From positions 124,001-188,000 of the forward strand of contig NZ_LHPC01000038.1 of NCBI RefSeq assembly GCF_001297125.1: 64,000 bases of DNA, in the 5' to 3' direction. Below the pieces are notes generated by a model. It made no database searches. It was not told where the DNA came from and saw only the letters and a list, made by a program, of their open reading frames with translations. This document shows, piece after piece, positions 34,216 through 42,672 of this stretch (positions within the stretch are counted from its first letter, which is position 1; each line of letters starts with the position of its first letter). A program made the translations under genes and the position numbers. The stretch is from Pseudomonas sp. RIT-PI-q. Its GTDB lineage: Bacteria > Pseudomonadota > Gammaproteobacteria > Pseudomonadales > Pseudomonadaceae.

Positions 34216-35952
34216 ATGCCTGACTTCCAGAACGCAAGGACAACTGACGGCTTCACCATGAAACTCTGGCGCGGAGAGCGGACGTGCCTGATTGGCTTCG
34301 ACGTCGAAGCCCCTCCAGCCTCGTTCGTAGGGTTTGCGATTGAATGCAAGTTCCCCGGCGCAGTGGACTTCAAGCCGTTGCCCAATCGCCTGGCCTTTCA
34401 GTACGACGAACCCGCGATAAAAGCGGTCAGTGGCGCACGCAAGTTTTCGTCGCTCGAAGCGCCTTTCCAGAAGTTTCGCTGGATTCACTTTCCGTACGAA
34501 GCCGAGCACGGATCCTACGTCTACCGGGGCACCATGATGCTCATGCCCGAGGACGGCCAACTTGTTCGCGGCACGTCCATCGAACTGGCTATTGATCTCG
34601 ATCCCGTCAGCTACGCCGGCATCGTGGATATCGGCTTTACCCGAGGATTTACTTCATCACAGGCCTTTCGAGATCGAGTCCCCGCCGGCATGAAGGTCAA
34701 TGACTATGGGAAGAGCCTGATTCCATCCGATAGCAAAGACGGTCTCGATCACCTTAAGACCGAGACAAAAATGTATGAGTGGCTGGGCTTTGAAGCCGCA
34801 TCCATGATCTTTGGCGTGTTAAATGAAGTCCTCGAGCAAGAGGACACTACACTCGATGTCTTCGCCTACGATCTGAATGAGCCAGACATTGTCGCCAAAC
34901 TGGAGCAACTCGGCAGTCGTCTACGGATCATTATCGACGACTCCGACAGCCACACTGAACCCGATACTTGCGAGGCCAGGGCCGCCACGCGCCTGGCTGC
35001 GTCCGCTGGTGCGGCCAACGTTCGGCGTACATACTTCAACGGCCTGCAACACCATAAAGTCCTGGTCGCCCGCCGCAATGGAGTGCCCTACAAAGTACTG
35101 TGCGGCTCGACCAACTTCAGCTTTCGCGGGTGCTACGTTCAAAACAACAATGCATTGTTGTTCGAGCACCCAGCGGTAGCAGACCTGTACGGTCGAGTCT
35201 TCGATGCATCGTTCGATGACCCGGATAATTTTGCCGACTGCGACCTGGCCAAGAAGTGGCACGTCATTGAAACCGAAGGCCCGCGCCTGCACTTCTGTTT
35301 TTCACCCCACCACAGCGCTGACCTGTCGCTTAGCCCGGTAGGCGGCGCAATCGACCAGGCCACCAGTTCGGTGCTGTTCAACATTGCCTTCCTCAACCAG
35401 ATCAAGTCGGGGCCGACTTACCAGTCGATCACCCGCCTCTATAAACGCCCGATTTTCAACTACGGCGTCACCGACAAACCCTCGGGCATGGATGTGATCA
35501 AGCCGGATGGCACATCGGCTGAAGTTGATTTTGCTTATCTGGCCAAGAATGCACCCGAGCCATTCAAGACCGAATGGGCCGGCGGCAGCGGGATCTCCGT
35601 GCATAACAAGTTTGTCGTCACCGACTTCAATCTACCGAGTGCCAAAGTCTTCACCGGGTCCTCAAACTTGTCCGTCGCTGGCGAAAAAAATAACGGTGAT
35701 CACCTTATTCTGATCGAGGATCAAAAAATTGCGCTGGTCTATGCCATTGAAGCGCTGCTCATCTTTGATCACCTGCACTTTCGCAGCGACATGCAAAAAG
35801 CCTTTGCGCCAGCAGCTGAAGGCGCCGGAGGAAAGATACCGCCTCTGATGTTGCGAAAACCCAGCGCCATTTCGGGTAAACCGGCCTGGTTCGAGGAGGA
35901 TTACGTCGAAGGCTCACAAAAACAGCGTGATCGGCAGTTGTTTTCTCACTGA
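34216..35952 (+). CDS. Phospholipase D-like protein with one full and one altered HKD motif
   Basis: A 578-residue protein without signal peptide or membrane span. The second motif is complete: H463-N-K465 with D470 (VHNKFVVTD), followed by GSSNLSVAGEKNNGD. The first has H279 and K281 but R286 where the aspartate is expected (HHKVLVARR), followed by GSTNFSFRG. The first 190 residues are a beta-rich domain I do not recognise. PLD enzymes use the two motifs together for phosphodiester cleavage. It could be a phospholipase or nuclease, and its place beside the hcp modules raises the possibility of a T6SS-linked effector. No immunity candidate follows it. Confidence 0.8.
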   Translation: MPDFQNARTTDGFTMKLWRGERTCLIGFDVEAPPASFVGFAIECKFPGAVDFKPLPNRLAFQYDEPAIKAVSGARKFSSLEAPFQKFRWIHFPYEAEHGSYVYRGTMMLMPEDGQLVRGTSIELAIDLDPVSYAGIVDIGFTRGFTSSQAFRDRVPAGMKVNDYGKSLIPSDSKDGLDHLKTETKMYEWLGFEAASMIFGVLNEVLEQEDTTLDVFAYDLNEPDIVAKLEQLGSRLRIIIDDSDSHTEPDTCEARAATRLAASAGAANVRRTYFNGLQHHKVLVARRNGVPYKVLCGSTNFSFRGCYVQNNNALLFEHPAVADLYGRVFDASFDDPDNFADCDLAKKWHVIETEGPRLHFCFSPHHSADLSLSPVGGAIDQATSSVLFNIAFLNQIKSGPTYQSITRLYKRPIFNYGVTDKPSGMDVIKPDGTSAEVDFAYLAKNAPEPFKTEWAGGSGISVHNKFVVTDFNLPSAKVFTGSSNLSVAGEKNNGDHLILIEDQKIALVYAIEALLIFDHLHFRSDMQKAFAPAAEGAGGKIPPLMLRKPSAISGKPAWFEEDYVEGSQKQRDRQLFSH

Positions 35953-35964
35953 CAGTGAGCGTGC

Positions 35965-37371
35965 CTACCGCGCACGCTTTGCCGTCAGCCGTACCAGTTC
36001 GCCAACGTCGGCCACGGACTCCAATCCCATGACAGTCCGTTCCAGCTCCTCAAGCGTGGACCGAGAAAGATGCCCTTCACATAACGCGCGAAACTTGTTC
36101 GTCAGCCGTTCTTGCTGCGCATCAAGATCCACTTCCGGCCGACTCGAATCATGCCGCCGCTCCAGCGCGCGACCATCGCGCAACTTGATCCTCACCGTGG
36201 TTTCCGGCACTCGCAACGCCGGGTCCAGAATGACCCGCGCCAGTTCTTGCAAAGCCTGAATCTGCGGGTCTGCCACGTTCTGATCATTGAATGCGCTTGG
36301 ATCGGCGGGGGCTTTGCCGAGCAAGGCCATCGCGGCCGTGGGTTTGAGGCTGAACCTGGCCTGCAGCGGCGTGGTTGGCCAGGCAATATTGCAGATGTCG
36401 TCGCAATGCGGATTGACGAAAATATCGATCGCAACGATCTCGCAAACCTTCAACGCTTCAGTGCGAAGCAGGTAAAGCGCACTTTCAATCGCCGAATGAG
36501 TTTCGTAGCAAGAGTTGTGATATTTGAAAAGATTGGTTTCCAAATGGTAGCCATACGCGGGCGCCGCATCTGTGGTTTCCACGGCAAAATCGGCGACGTA
36601 ACGCGGTTGCCTCAGGGCGGCGTGCACCGCCATGTTGGACGAGTGCGTCCGGGCAAACCCGAGGCGGTGTCCGATCATGTTGTCAGGCACATCCACACCT
36701 CGCTGGGCCAGTATCGCGGCCACCAAACCAGCACGTGCCGCCTCGCCAACCTGCAACGCTTTGCATGAAGATCCGAAGGCGGCTTTCAACCCGGCCGCCC
36801 GCGTTGCCGCAATGCCCAAGGCCCGCGCAGTCGTCTGCGCGTCGAGCCCCAGCAAGCGAGAAGCCGCAGCGGCAGCCCCGAAACACCCCATCGTCGCCGT
36901 CGCATGAAAGCCGCTCGAATAATGATTGGGCGCGACCAACTGACCGACTCGGCAGGAAATTTCATAACCCGCGATGAACGCCTCCAACAACTGTGCGCCG
37001 CTGGCCTGGAGGTCTTCACCCAGCGCGAGCGCCGCCGCCAGCACGGGCGCGGTGGCATGACCCGGCACGGAAAAATTGACGTCATCGTAGTCAAGCGAAT
37101 GCGACGCCGTGCCATTGACCAGCGCTGCCGCAGAAGCGGGAAGACGATCCGTGCGACCGATGAGCGTGCAGCGAGGATGGCCGCCTTCCGACACCATGAA
37201 GTCAGCCAGCGTATGCGTAATGGAATCATCGGCACCAGCCACGGTGACGCCCAACCAGTCCAGCACCGCCTGGCGCGCAATGCTGAGCACCTGCGGGGGA
37301 ACATCCTCTAAGCGAATGCCGACTGCCAAAGACGCCAACTCAAAGGTGATGTTCTCGTTCTTATTTTCCAT
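35965..37371 (-). CDS. MmgE/PrpD family protein
   Basis: A 468-residue cytoplasmic protein of the 2-methylcitrate dehydratase superfamily: RQAVLDWLGVTVAGADD, GTASHSLDYDDVN, GHATAPVLAAALALGE and HYSSGFHATATMGCFGAAAA. Members dehydrate 2-methylcitrate or isomerise/hydrate dicarboxylic acids such as aconitate. With no prp genes nearby it is not the propionate enzyme. It is divergent from a DAACS transporter across 256 nt, a common pairing for a carboxylate-type substrate. Its 3' end is 13 nt from the PLD-like gene end. Confidence 0.87.
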   Translation of the reverse strand: MENKNENITFELASLAVGIRLEDVPPQVLSIARQAVLDWLGVTVAGADDSITHTLADFMVSEGGHPRCTLIGRTDRLPASAAALVNGTASHSLDYDDVNFSVPGHATAPVLAAALALGEDLQASGAQLLEAFIAGYEISCRVGQLVAPNHYSSGFHATATMGCFGAAAAASRLLGLDAQTTARALGIAATRAAGLKAAFGSSCKALQVGEAARAGLVAAILAQRGVDVPDNMIGHRLGFARTHSSNMAVHAALRQPRYVADFAVETTDAAPAYGYHLETNLFKYHNSCYETHSAIESALYLLRTEALKVCEIVAIDIFVNPHCDDICNIAWPTTPLQARFSLKPTAAMALLGKAPADPSAFNDQNVADPQIQALQELARVILDPALRVPETTVRIKLRDGRALERRHDSSRPEVDLDAQQERLTNKFRALCEGHLSRSTLEELERTVMGLESVADVGELVRLTAKRAR

Positions 37372-37627
37372 AACGTCCTCAACCGGAAGGTCACTTTATT
37401 GTTTTGTCCAAGTTGCCCGAGATCGTCAAACAAGAACGAGGTCCGTCTCAAACGATAAAAAGTCCCGGTTCATTTGATAAAAAATCAATGGAAAAAACGC
37501 CGTTAATCCTCTCAGGTTTGATTTTTCCTCAACGGTAAAAGGCCAAAAACTCGATTGTCTGCGGCATGGGTAACTTCTGTAATCCGCCTAGTCATTACTC
37601 GACAAAAACAACAACGAGATCACAGAC

Positions 37628-38929
37628 ATGTCCACCAAAGAAAAGAAACCGGTTTATAAAAACCTGACGTTTCAGGTCGTCGTCGCCATGGGGTTGGGGA
37701 TCGCTTTAGGTTTTCTCGCACCGCAATTGGCGACCCAATTCAAAATCTTCGGCGACATCTTTCTCAAACTGATCAAAACGGCCGTAGCGCCCTTGGTGTT
37801 TTTCACCGTGGTACAGGGCATCGCCTCAGCCGGCGATATCAAACGCGTCGGTAAAGTCGGCGTAAGAGCGATCATCTACTTCGAGGTGGTATCCACCCTC
37901 GCATTGGCCATAGGCCTGCTGTGGGGCAACTTGCTGGATATCGGCGCCAACATGCACGGCGCCCACCCAAACAGCGCGGCAACAGCGGCGGCCAATGCAG
38001 CCGTCGCGAAAGCCCATGCTCCCGCATCGACCATGGAATTCATCTACAGCATCTTCCCGGATAACTTCGTCGGCGCGTTCTCCGGCGGGCAAATGCTTCA
38101 GGTGCTGGTCATCTCGGTGGTGTTTGGCTTCGCCCTGCTGGCCCTTAAACCGGAACGTCGACACTTCATCGAAGACGGGCTGCACCGGATCTCCGAATGC
38201 TTCTTCGAATTCATCAACTTGATCATGAAACTGGCTCCACTCGGCGCCTTCGGCTCCGTGGCCTACGCCGTCGGCAGTAACGGCAGCGCGGTGCTGATGT
38301 CACTGGCCAATCTGGTGCTGATGTTCTACGTGGTGATTGCGTTCTTTATCCTGGTGATTCTGGGGGCGATCTGCCGACTGTCCGGGTTCAGCCTGTGGCG
38401 ATTTTTGAAGTACATCAAGGACGAAATCCTCATTGTCTTGGGCACCGCCTCCTCGGAAAGTGTCCTGCCGCGCCTGCTGCAAAAACTTGAAAAATTTGGT
38501 TGCTCGAAACAGAGCGTCGGTTTGGTACTGCCCACCGGTTACGCGTTTAACCTGGACGGCACATCGATTTACATGTCGATGTGCGTGCTGTTCATTGCCA
38601 ACGCCTACGGCGTGCCACTCAGCTGGGACCAACAACTGGGCATACTTGCGGTCATGCTGCTGACCTCCAAAGGCGCGGCGACCGTGAATGGCGGCAGCTT
38701 CGTCGTCTTCGCCGCTACTGTCAGCGCAATTGGTGTGCTGCCGGTCGAGGGCCTGGCGCTGATATTTGGGGTGTACCGGTTTATGTCCATGGCGAACGCG
38801 CTCTGCAACACCATTGGGAATAGCGTGGCAACGGTTGTGGTGTCGAGATGGGCGGGGGAGTTTTCGGAGCAGACGGCGCAGGTTGAATATCAACGCACGC
38901 TTGGGCGGATGCCTGATGCGGCGCTTTGA
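37628..38929 (+). CDS. DAACS family cation symporter with altered substrate site
   Basis: A 433-residue inner-membrane transporter of the dicarboxylate/amino acid:cation symporter family. HP1 region TASSESVLPRLL and TM7 GYAFNLDGTSIYMS are intact. In TM8, where DctA-type proteins read GIDRFMSEARALTN, this one reads GVYRFMSMANALCN: the aspartate is Y383, the glutamate M388 and the side-chain-carboxylate-binding arginine N390. HP2 reads TVNGGSF instead of a GVTGSGF-type loop. Import of a classical C4-dicarboxylate is therefore unlikely. It is divergent from the MmgE/PrpD gene. An extra A/H-rich loop lies near residues 110-140. Confidence 0.88.
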   Translation: MSTKEKKPVYKNLTFQVVVAMGLGIALGFLAPQLATQFKIFGDIFLKLIKTAVAPLVFFTVVQGIASAGDIKRVGKVGVRAIIYFEVVSTLALAIGLLWGNLLDIGANMHGAHPNSAATAAANAAVAKAHAPASTMEFIYSIFPDNFVGAFSGGQMLQVLVISVVFGFALLALKPERRHFIEDGLHRISECFFEFINLIMKLAPLGAFGSVAYAVGSNGSAVLMSLANLVLMFYVVIAFFILVILGAICRLSGFSLWRFLKYIKDEILIVLGTASSESVLPRLLQKLEKFGCSKQSVGLVLPTGYAFNLDGTSIYMSMCVLFIANAYGVPLSWDQQLGILAVMLLTSKGAATVNGGSFVVFAATVSAIGVLPVEGLALIFGVYRFMSMANALCNTIGNSVATVVVSRWAGEFSEQTAQVEYQRTLGRMPDAAL

Positions 38930-39012
38930 TTTTCTTCGACGCACACCCTGATTCTCGGCATAGGCGACGAAGCCCCCAATGAGGGAGGCACTCGTCGCCT
39001 ACTTGATAGAGG

Positions 39013-39435
39013 TCAGGAGCGCAAAACGCCAATCGCCCGCCGATACTTTTCAATGCGCTCCAGATCATCCCAGGACGGCTGGGCAATCCGCGACAGATCG
39101 CTGTTCTCCTCAAGGTCAGCCAGTTTCACCACCCGGCCAATCGGGTTCTGCGCCGCTCGCTCGACGAATGCCTCATAAGACTCACCCGGCACCTTGGTCA
39201 CAGACTCAATCGCCATCAGCACCGTTTCGCTGAAGCCTTCTTTACGCAAATCATCGAGACTTCCGCCGCAGTCCTCGCCCACATCATGCAGGACCGCCAC
39301 GATCCGTTCTTCCAGCGTGTCGACCCTCAGCATCACCTTCAGCGGGTGCAGAATGTACGGCGAACCGCCCTTATCGACCTGCCCTTCGTGGGCGGCGGCA
39401 GCAATGGCGATGGCACGTTCCAGTGATTGAGTCAT
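39013..39435 (-). CDS. Small HD-domain hydrolase (SpoT/MESH1-like)
   Basis: A 140-residue cytoplasmic protein with the metal-binding HD arrangement of RelA/SpoT hydrolases: H16 (AHEGQ), H30 (PYILHP), H50-D51 (AVLHDVGED) and the distal D in VVKLADLEEN. It lacks synthetase and regulatory domains. Such stand-alone proteins may hydrolyse (p)ppGpp or related nucleotides. Monocistronic. Function inferred from the fold only. Confidence 0.85.
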   Translation of the reverse strand: MTQSLERAIAIAAAAHEGQVDKGGSPYILHPLKVMLRVDTLEERIVAVLHDVGEDCGGSLDDLRKEGFSETVLMAIESVTKVPGESYEAFVERAAQNPIGRVVKLADLEENSDLSRIAQPSWDDLERIEKYRRAIGVLRS

Positions 39436-39593
39436 CTTGGTTGTCCTTGGGTGGGAGGTCGTAGTGGTGGGTACTTAAAAATCGACATCCGAAAATCGTG
39501 TAGGAATTTATCCCTTGCGGCAAGGGCGCTTTCTCCAGTCATGTCCCGAAACCACCCCACTCCCTGCCGCACTGTTAAACATCACCCCACCCC

Positions 39594-39725
39594 TGTAGCA
39601 GCTGGCGAAGCCTGCGTTCGGCTGCGCAGCAGCCGCAAAATCACACGCTGCGGTGTTTCAGTTAAACCGAGGTGGTTGATTTACGACTGCTGCGCAGCCG
39701 AACGCAGGCTGCGCCAGCTGCTACA
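39594..39725. repeat. REP pair, GTAGCAGCTG family, shortened arms
   Basis: A variant with arms TGTAGCAGCTGGCGAAGCCT and the inverse AGGCTGCGCCAGCTGCTACA, lacking the CGAGC...GCGAGG part of the other copies. It lies in the 590-nt gap before the DUF3077 gene. Confidence 0.85.
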
Positions 39726-39859
39726 AAAGCCGAGCAGTCGTCCTACACACCCGTTTGCAGGCACGAAAATCGGCGCATATAGTTTGGTCCGTCGCTGACC
39801 GCAGTTAGCGATAGGGTTTCGCAGCCCTCAAGATTGACACCAAAATACTGTCAGGCATG

Positions 39860-40029
39860 ATGCAGCCGGCTCCGGCTGCAAAATGTTTCATGGCGGTTGT
39901 GCGTGGGGGACCCTCAGGTCTGCCGGGTTTTGGTGCGGGTCTCCGGTCTGCGAACCCACGTACAATTGCCACCCATTTGTTTCGCAGCAGAAAGGTGGCA
40001 ACTCTTCTTTTTTTGTGAGGACTTGCACC
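39860..40029 (+). promoter_or_regulatory. Structured leader upstream of DUF3077 gene
   Basis: The 170 nt before the ATG hold GCAGCCGGCTCCGGCTGC (a near-perfect hairpin at 39860-39877), G-rich direct elements (GGTCTGCCGGGTTTTGGTGC, GGTCTCCGGTCTGCG) and a T run (CTTCTTTTTTTGTG) just before GAGGACTTG. The arrangement suggests a long structured 5' UTR. Its identity is not known to me. Confidence 0.35.
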
Positions 40030-40323
40030 ATGACAACCGAACACCCGCCACGCCGCTTCACCCCCATGGCCCAATTCGCCACCAGCTACCCCGTCCTGCT
40101 CATCGACAGCGATGCCCCGATCCGCGAACTCCACAACTGCGTCAGCGAACGCCTCAACGCCGTCCTGCCCTACCTCCAGCTCATGGGCTGCACCAACCTC
40201 CCCGACTACGCCGAAAACGACATCAACACCGTCGCTAACATCGCTCGGATCTTGCTCCAGGATGTGAGCGATGTGTTTCGGGTGATTGAGCAGCGTGGGT
40301 TTGATACGCCTAAGGCACAGTAA
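40030..40323 (+). CDS. DUF3077/DUF6124-type small protein
   Basis: A 97-residue soluble protein with the pattern of a small family abundant in Pseudomonas: PIRELHNCVSERLNAVLPYL in the middle and NDINTVANIARILLQDVSDV near the C-terminus. It is predicted helical, with no signal peptide. The function is unknown. TGAGGACTT precedes the ATG. An upstream in-frame stretch of 49 codons covers the structured leader and is not thought to be coding. A clean terminator follows. Confidence 0.75.
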   Translation: MTTEHPPRRFTPMAQFATSYPVLLIDSDAPIRELHNCVSERLNAVLPYLQLMGCTNLPDYAENDINTVANIARILLQDVSDVFRVIEQRGFDTPKAQ

Positions 40324-40342
40324 TTAAATTTCAGGCAAAAAT

Positions 40343-40369
40343 AACCCGCAATTCCTTGCGGGTTTTTAT
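40343..40369 (+). terminator. Rho-independent terminator
   Basis: AACCCGCAA (40343-40351) pairs with TTGCGGGTT (40356-40364) around TTCC, followed by TTTATT. It ends the DUF3077 transcript. Confidence 0.85.
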
Positions 40370-40579
40370 TTCCGGTTTCTGCACTGATAGTCGTACGAGA
40401 GAACCACTTAAACTCAGAGGTCAATCCGCAGTGTGTAAGGTTCTTCCATCGGCTTTTTCTTAGAGATTTGTAAGAAGCGTCTGAACCTCTTCAGATGCTT
40501 AATCTCATCAGTACCTCCCCTTTAGTGCTCCTGTTACGCTCGAAATAGATCGATCAGCCGACTAAATGGAGTGGAACCT

Positions 40580-41080
40580 ATGGCAAACCACGGTTACATG
40601 AGCATTACCGGTAAACGACAAGGCTTGATTTCCACCGGTTGCTCAGGCCTGAATTCTATCGGCAACAAATGCCAGATTGATCATGAAGACGAGATCATGG
40701 TTCTGGCGTATTCACACAACATGATTACCGGCAATGATGGTGGAGTTTCAGGCGATCGCGGCAAGCACATGCCGATCATGATTACAAAAAACATCGATAA
40801 ATCCTCACCGCTTTTAGCAAGTGCGCTGCATGAACGCGAAGAAGTTGAATGCACGATCCATTTTTATCGTACGTCCCTTGCGGGAGGCCAGGACAAGTAT
40901 TATTCAATACGACTCACTGGGGCGAAGATTGCACATATCAACCTGCAAGTCCCTCATGCTATTCACATGAACGATGCACAGCCACAAGAAATAGTGTCTA
41001 TTCGTTATCGCGATATAAGCTGGACTCATGTTCAGGCAGGAACGTGTGCTTATAGCGCTTGGGGGAACGAGGATGAATGA
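40580..41080 (+). CDS. hcp: Orphan Hcp family type VI secretion protein (EvpC/Hcp2-like type)
   Basis: A 166-residue Hcp of a type distinct from the tandem copies: MANHGYMSITGKRQGLISTG, NKCQIDHEDEIMVLAYSHNM, GKHMPIMITKNIDKSSPLL and FYRTSLAGGQDKYYSIRLTG. It forms secreted tube rings. The effector gene begins inside its last eight bases, so the two are tightly coupled. ATG 40580 is the family start, with GGAGTGG upstream. It is AT-richer than the surrounding core genes, a sign of horizontal acquisition together with the next two genes. Confidence 0.92.
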   Translation: MANHGYMSITGKRQGLISTGCSGLNSIGNKCQIDHEDEIMVLAYSHNMITGNDGGVSGDRGKHMPIMITKNIDKSSPLLASALHEREEVECTIHFYRTSLAGGQDKYYSIRLTGAKIAHINLQVPHAIHMNDAQPQEIVSIRYRDISWTHVQAGTCAYSAWGNEDE

Positions 41081-41771
41081 TGATATCTGTGACATTCACG
41101 ACGTCACTAAATTTGCATCCGATCTTGTTGCATTGGGATGTACGATCGGTGCTACACAGTTGTTCGATAGTCTTTTGCAGCTCCAATTCAGCTCGATTGT
41201 TTCATCTTATGCCAACGAGATCATCCAAGCTGTTGATGACGGTTTGATCAGTGCGCAACAGGGCATACAGGAGATCAGCGAAGAGTATGCCGAATTATCG
41301 TTCAAGGCGCTCTTTTATGCTCAAAACGGCATGGGTGTTTTAGCGGGCGTAATGCAAGTTCAGACGGGTGCTTCGAAGATAGGACGTACAAGAGGCATAG
41401 AAACCCCATTGGGAATACTCTACTCCGCACATGGCATTAACAATATTTATGAAGGCGTAGGAAATATTTACAATGGACCAGGCTCCCCGGGTGTAGTGGG
41501 CCCGTTTCGGAAGATGTATCAAAACTTAGCCAACGACACTCAAACCGGCAACATCGCTTATTACTCTGTAGACCTAGGCCTATCAGCTTTTGGTGCGCTG
41601 AGTACAGTGCGCAAGGTTAAGTCACTAGAACTTTTTAGGCGCGACCCTATCAACTATGAACCCGCTTACAGGCAAATGGGAAGACTGGCCCTCGCTTTTG
41701 AAGCCTTGGCTGATTCAATTACAATCAAAAACATAGCAGACGAAAAAACTGAAAACCAGTTCAAACCATGA
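41073..41771 (+). CDS. DUF4225-type putative Hcp-linked effector
   Basis: A 232-residue protein. Residues about 80-110 are moderately hydrophobic (ALFYAQNGMGVLAGVMQVQT). Residues about 125-190 carry the DUF4225 landmarks SAHGINNIYEGVGNIYNG, VGPFRKMYQNLA and GNIAYYSVDLGLSAFGAL. DUF4225 proteins are found downstream of hcp genes and are regarded as probable antibacterial T6SS toxins of unknown activity. The start at 41073 overlaps the hcp stop by 8 bp, with GGAACGAGG upstream. Base composition is AT-rich. The likely immunity gene converges on it from the other strand. Confidence 0.78.
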   Translation: MNDDICDIHDVTKFASDLVALGCTIGATQLFDSLLQLQFSSIVSSYANEIIQAVDDGLISAQQGIQEISEEYAELSFKALFYAQNGMGVLAGVMQVQTGASKIGRTRGIETPLGILYSAHGINNIYEGVGNIYNGPGSPGVVGPFRKMYQNLANDTQTGNIAYYSVDLGLSAFGALSTVRKVKSLELFRRDPINYEPAYRQMGRLALAFEALADSITIKNIADEKTENQFKP

Positions 41772-41775
41772 TAGA

Positions 41776-42243
41776 TCAACTTTGACGACGCAATCTCTTC
41801 ACGTAAATGCAAAGGCCTGAAAAAACCATCACAAAAACCAACCCACTGATAAAAAAATAGAGCACACCCACTAAAGGAAATTGTTTTTCAACCTCCTGAA
41901 CGATAACAGCTGACACAAGCAAAGAACTGATAAACACGCCAAAATATACAACCCAAGCAGAGTCTCGCTCAACGCGAACATCACGACCAAGCGAAAAATC
42001 AATTAAACTTTTAGAGCAATAGCGAAAATTAATAAATAATAAAAAAACAAACATAATACTTAGAGCCACCCAATAATAAACTCCGCCCAACGGCATTACT
42101 TTCTCTATCAAACCTATAAGAAACATCGAATAAAACATACTGATCATTACAGTTAGAACATCAGAAACCAGAACAGTAAAAAAAACCCGAAACCGCATAA
42201 ATAGCCACCTCATCCAGACTGAAAAATATTGCACACCTGACAT
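41776..42243 (-). CDS. Putative membrane immunity protein for the DUF4225 effector
   Basis: A 155-residue, strongly hydrophobic protein with four probable membrane helices (about 18-45, 52-73, 98-116 and 124-147). It is very AT-rich. No family is recognised. It sits 4 bp from the effector stop but on the opposite strand, an unusual orientation for immunity, which is normally co-transcribed. Assignment as immunity is by position and membrane character only. Start codon uncertain: MRWLF, 11 residues in, is an alternative. Confidence 0.55.
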   Translation of the reverse strand: MSGVQYFSVWMRWLFMRFRVFFTVLVSDVLTVMISMFYSMFLIGLIEKVMPLGGVYYWVALSIMFVFLLFINFRYCSKSLIDFSLGRDVRVERDSAWVVYFGVFISSLLVSAVIVQEVEKQFPLVGVLYFFISGLVFVMVFSGLCIYVKRLRRQS

Positions 42244-42556
42244 AATCGGCGCACAAAACCTCAGAAATTATAACCTCACATCCATGTTCTCAGCCCTAAT
42301 CAATGACACGAATTAATGACAAACCGAAAAGTCTTACAGGCCACTTCATATCATCTTACGTATTCTTCCTAAGCGCCCCATGCAAACTCACCAAAAACCA
42401 TGGCGATACAGACTTTCAAATGACGACCTATAACGTCTAACTACGCAATATAAACATCCTAGAACATGAACATAAAACATCCGACACCTGAAAATGCATC
42501 GGGCTTTTATCAACCGAGAAATATCAAGTTAAATTACATCAGAGCCGTCATCATTA

Positions 42557-42629
42557 TCAGAACTTGGCCGTTGAGCTGGCACTAATAATCTCCACCTCAT
42601 CCGTCCTAATACTCCGAAACCTTCTTCAT
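42557..42629 (-). pseudogene. Decayed 3' fragment of a puuR-like (XRE-cupin) gene
   Basis: Read on the minus strand the last codons give RRFRSIRTDEVEIISASS..KF-stop. This aligns without gaps to HRFRNIGADEAEIISANT..NF-stop at the end of the intact regulator at 45694-46242. An in-frame stop lies just upstream. DNA similarity continues past the stop to 42543. Offset from the intact copy is a constant 3137 bp. The rest of the 428-nt gap (42244-42556) is AT-rich and shows nothing else. Confidence 0.75.
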
Positions 42630-42672
42630 GCCCACTTTCCCCAGAATCAAAACAGCCCAGCCAACCGTCCCA

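Noticed and set aside
29085..42243. A complete type VI secretion locus
   Set aside because: I looked for vgrG, PAAR, tss and clpV-like genes around the three hcp genes and found none. These are orphan cargo modules only.
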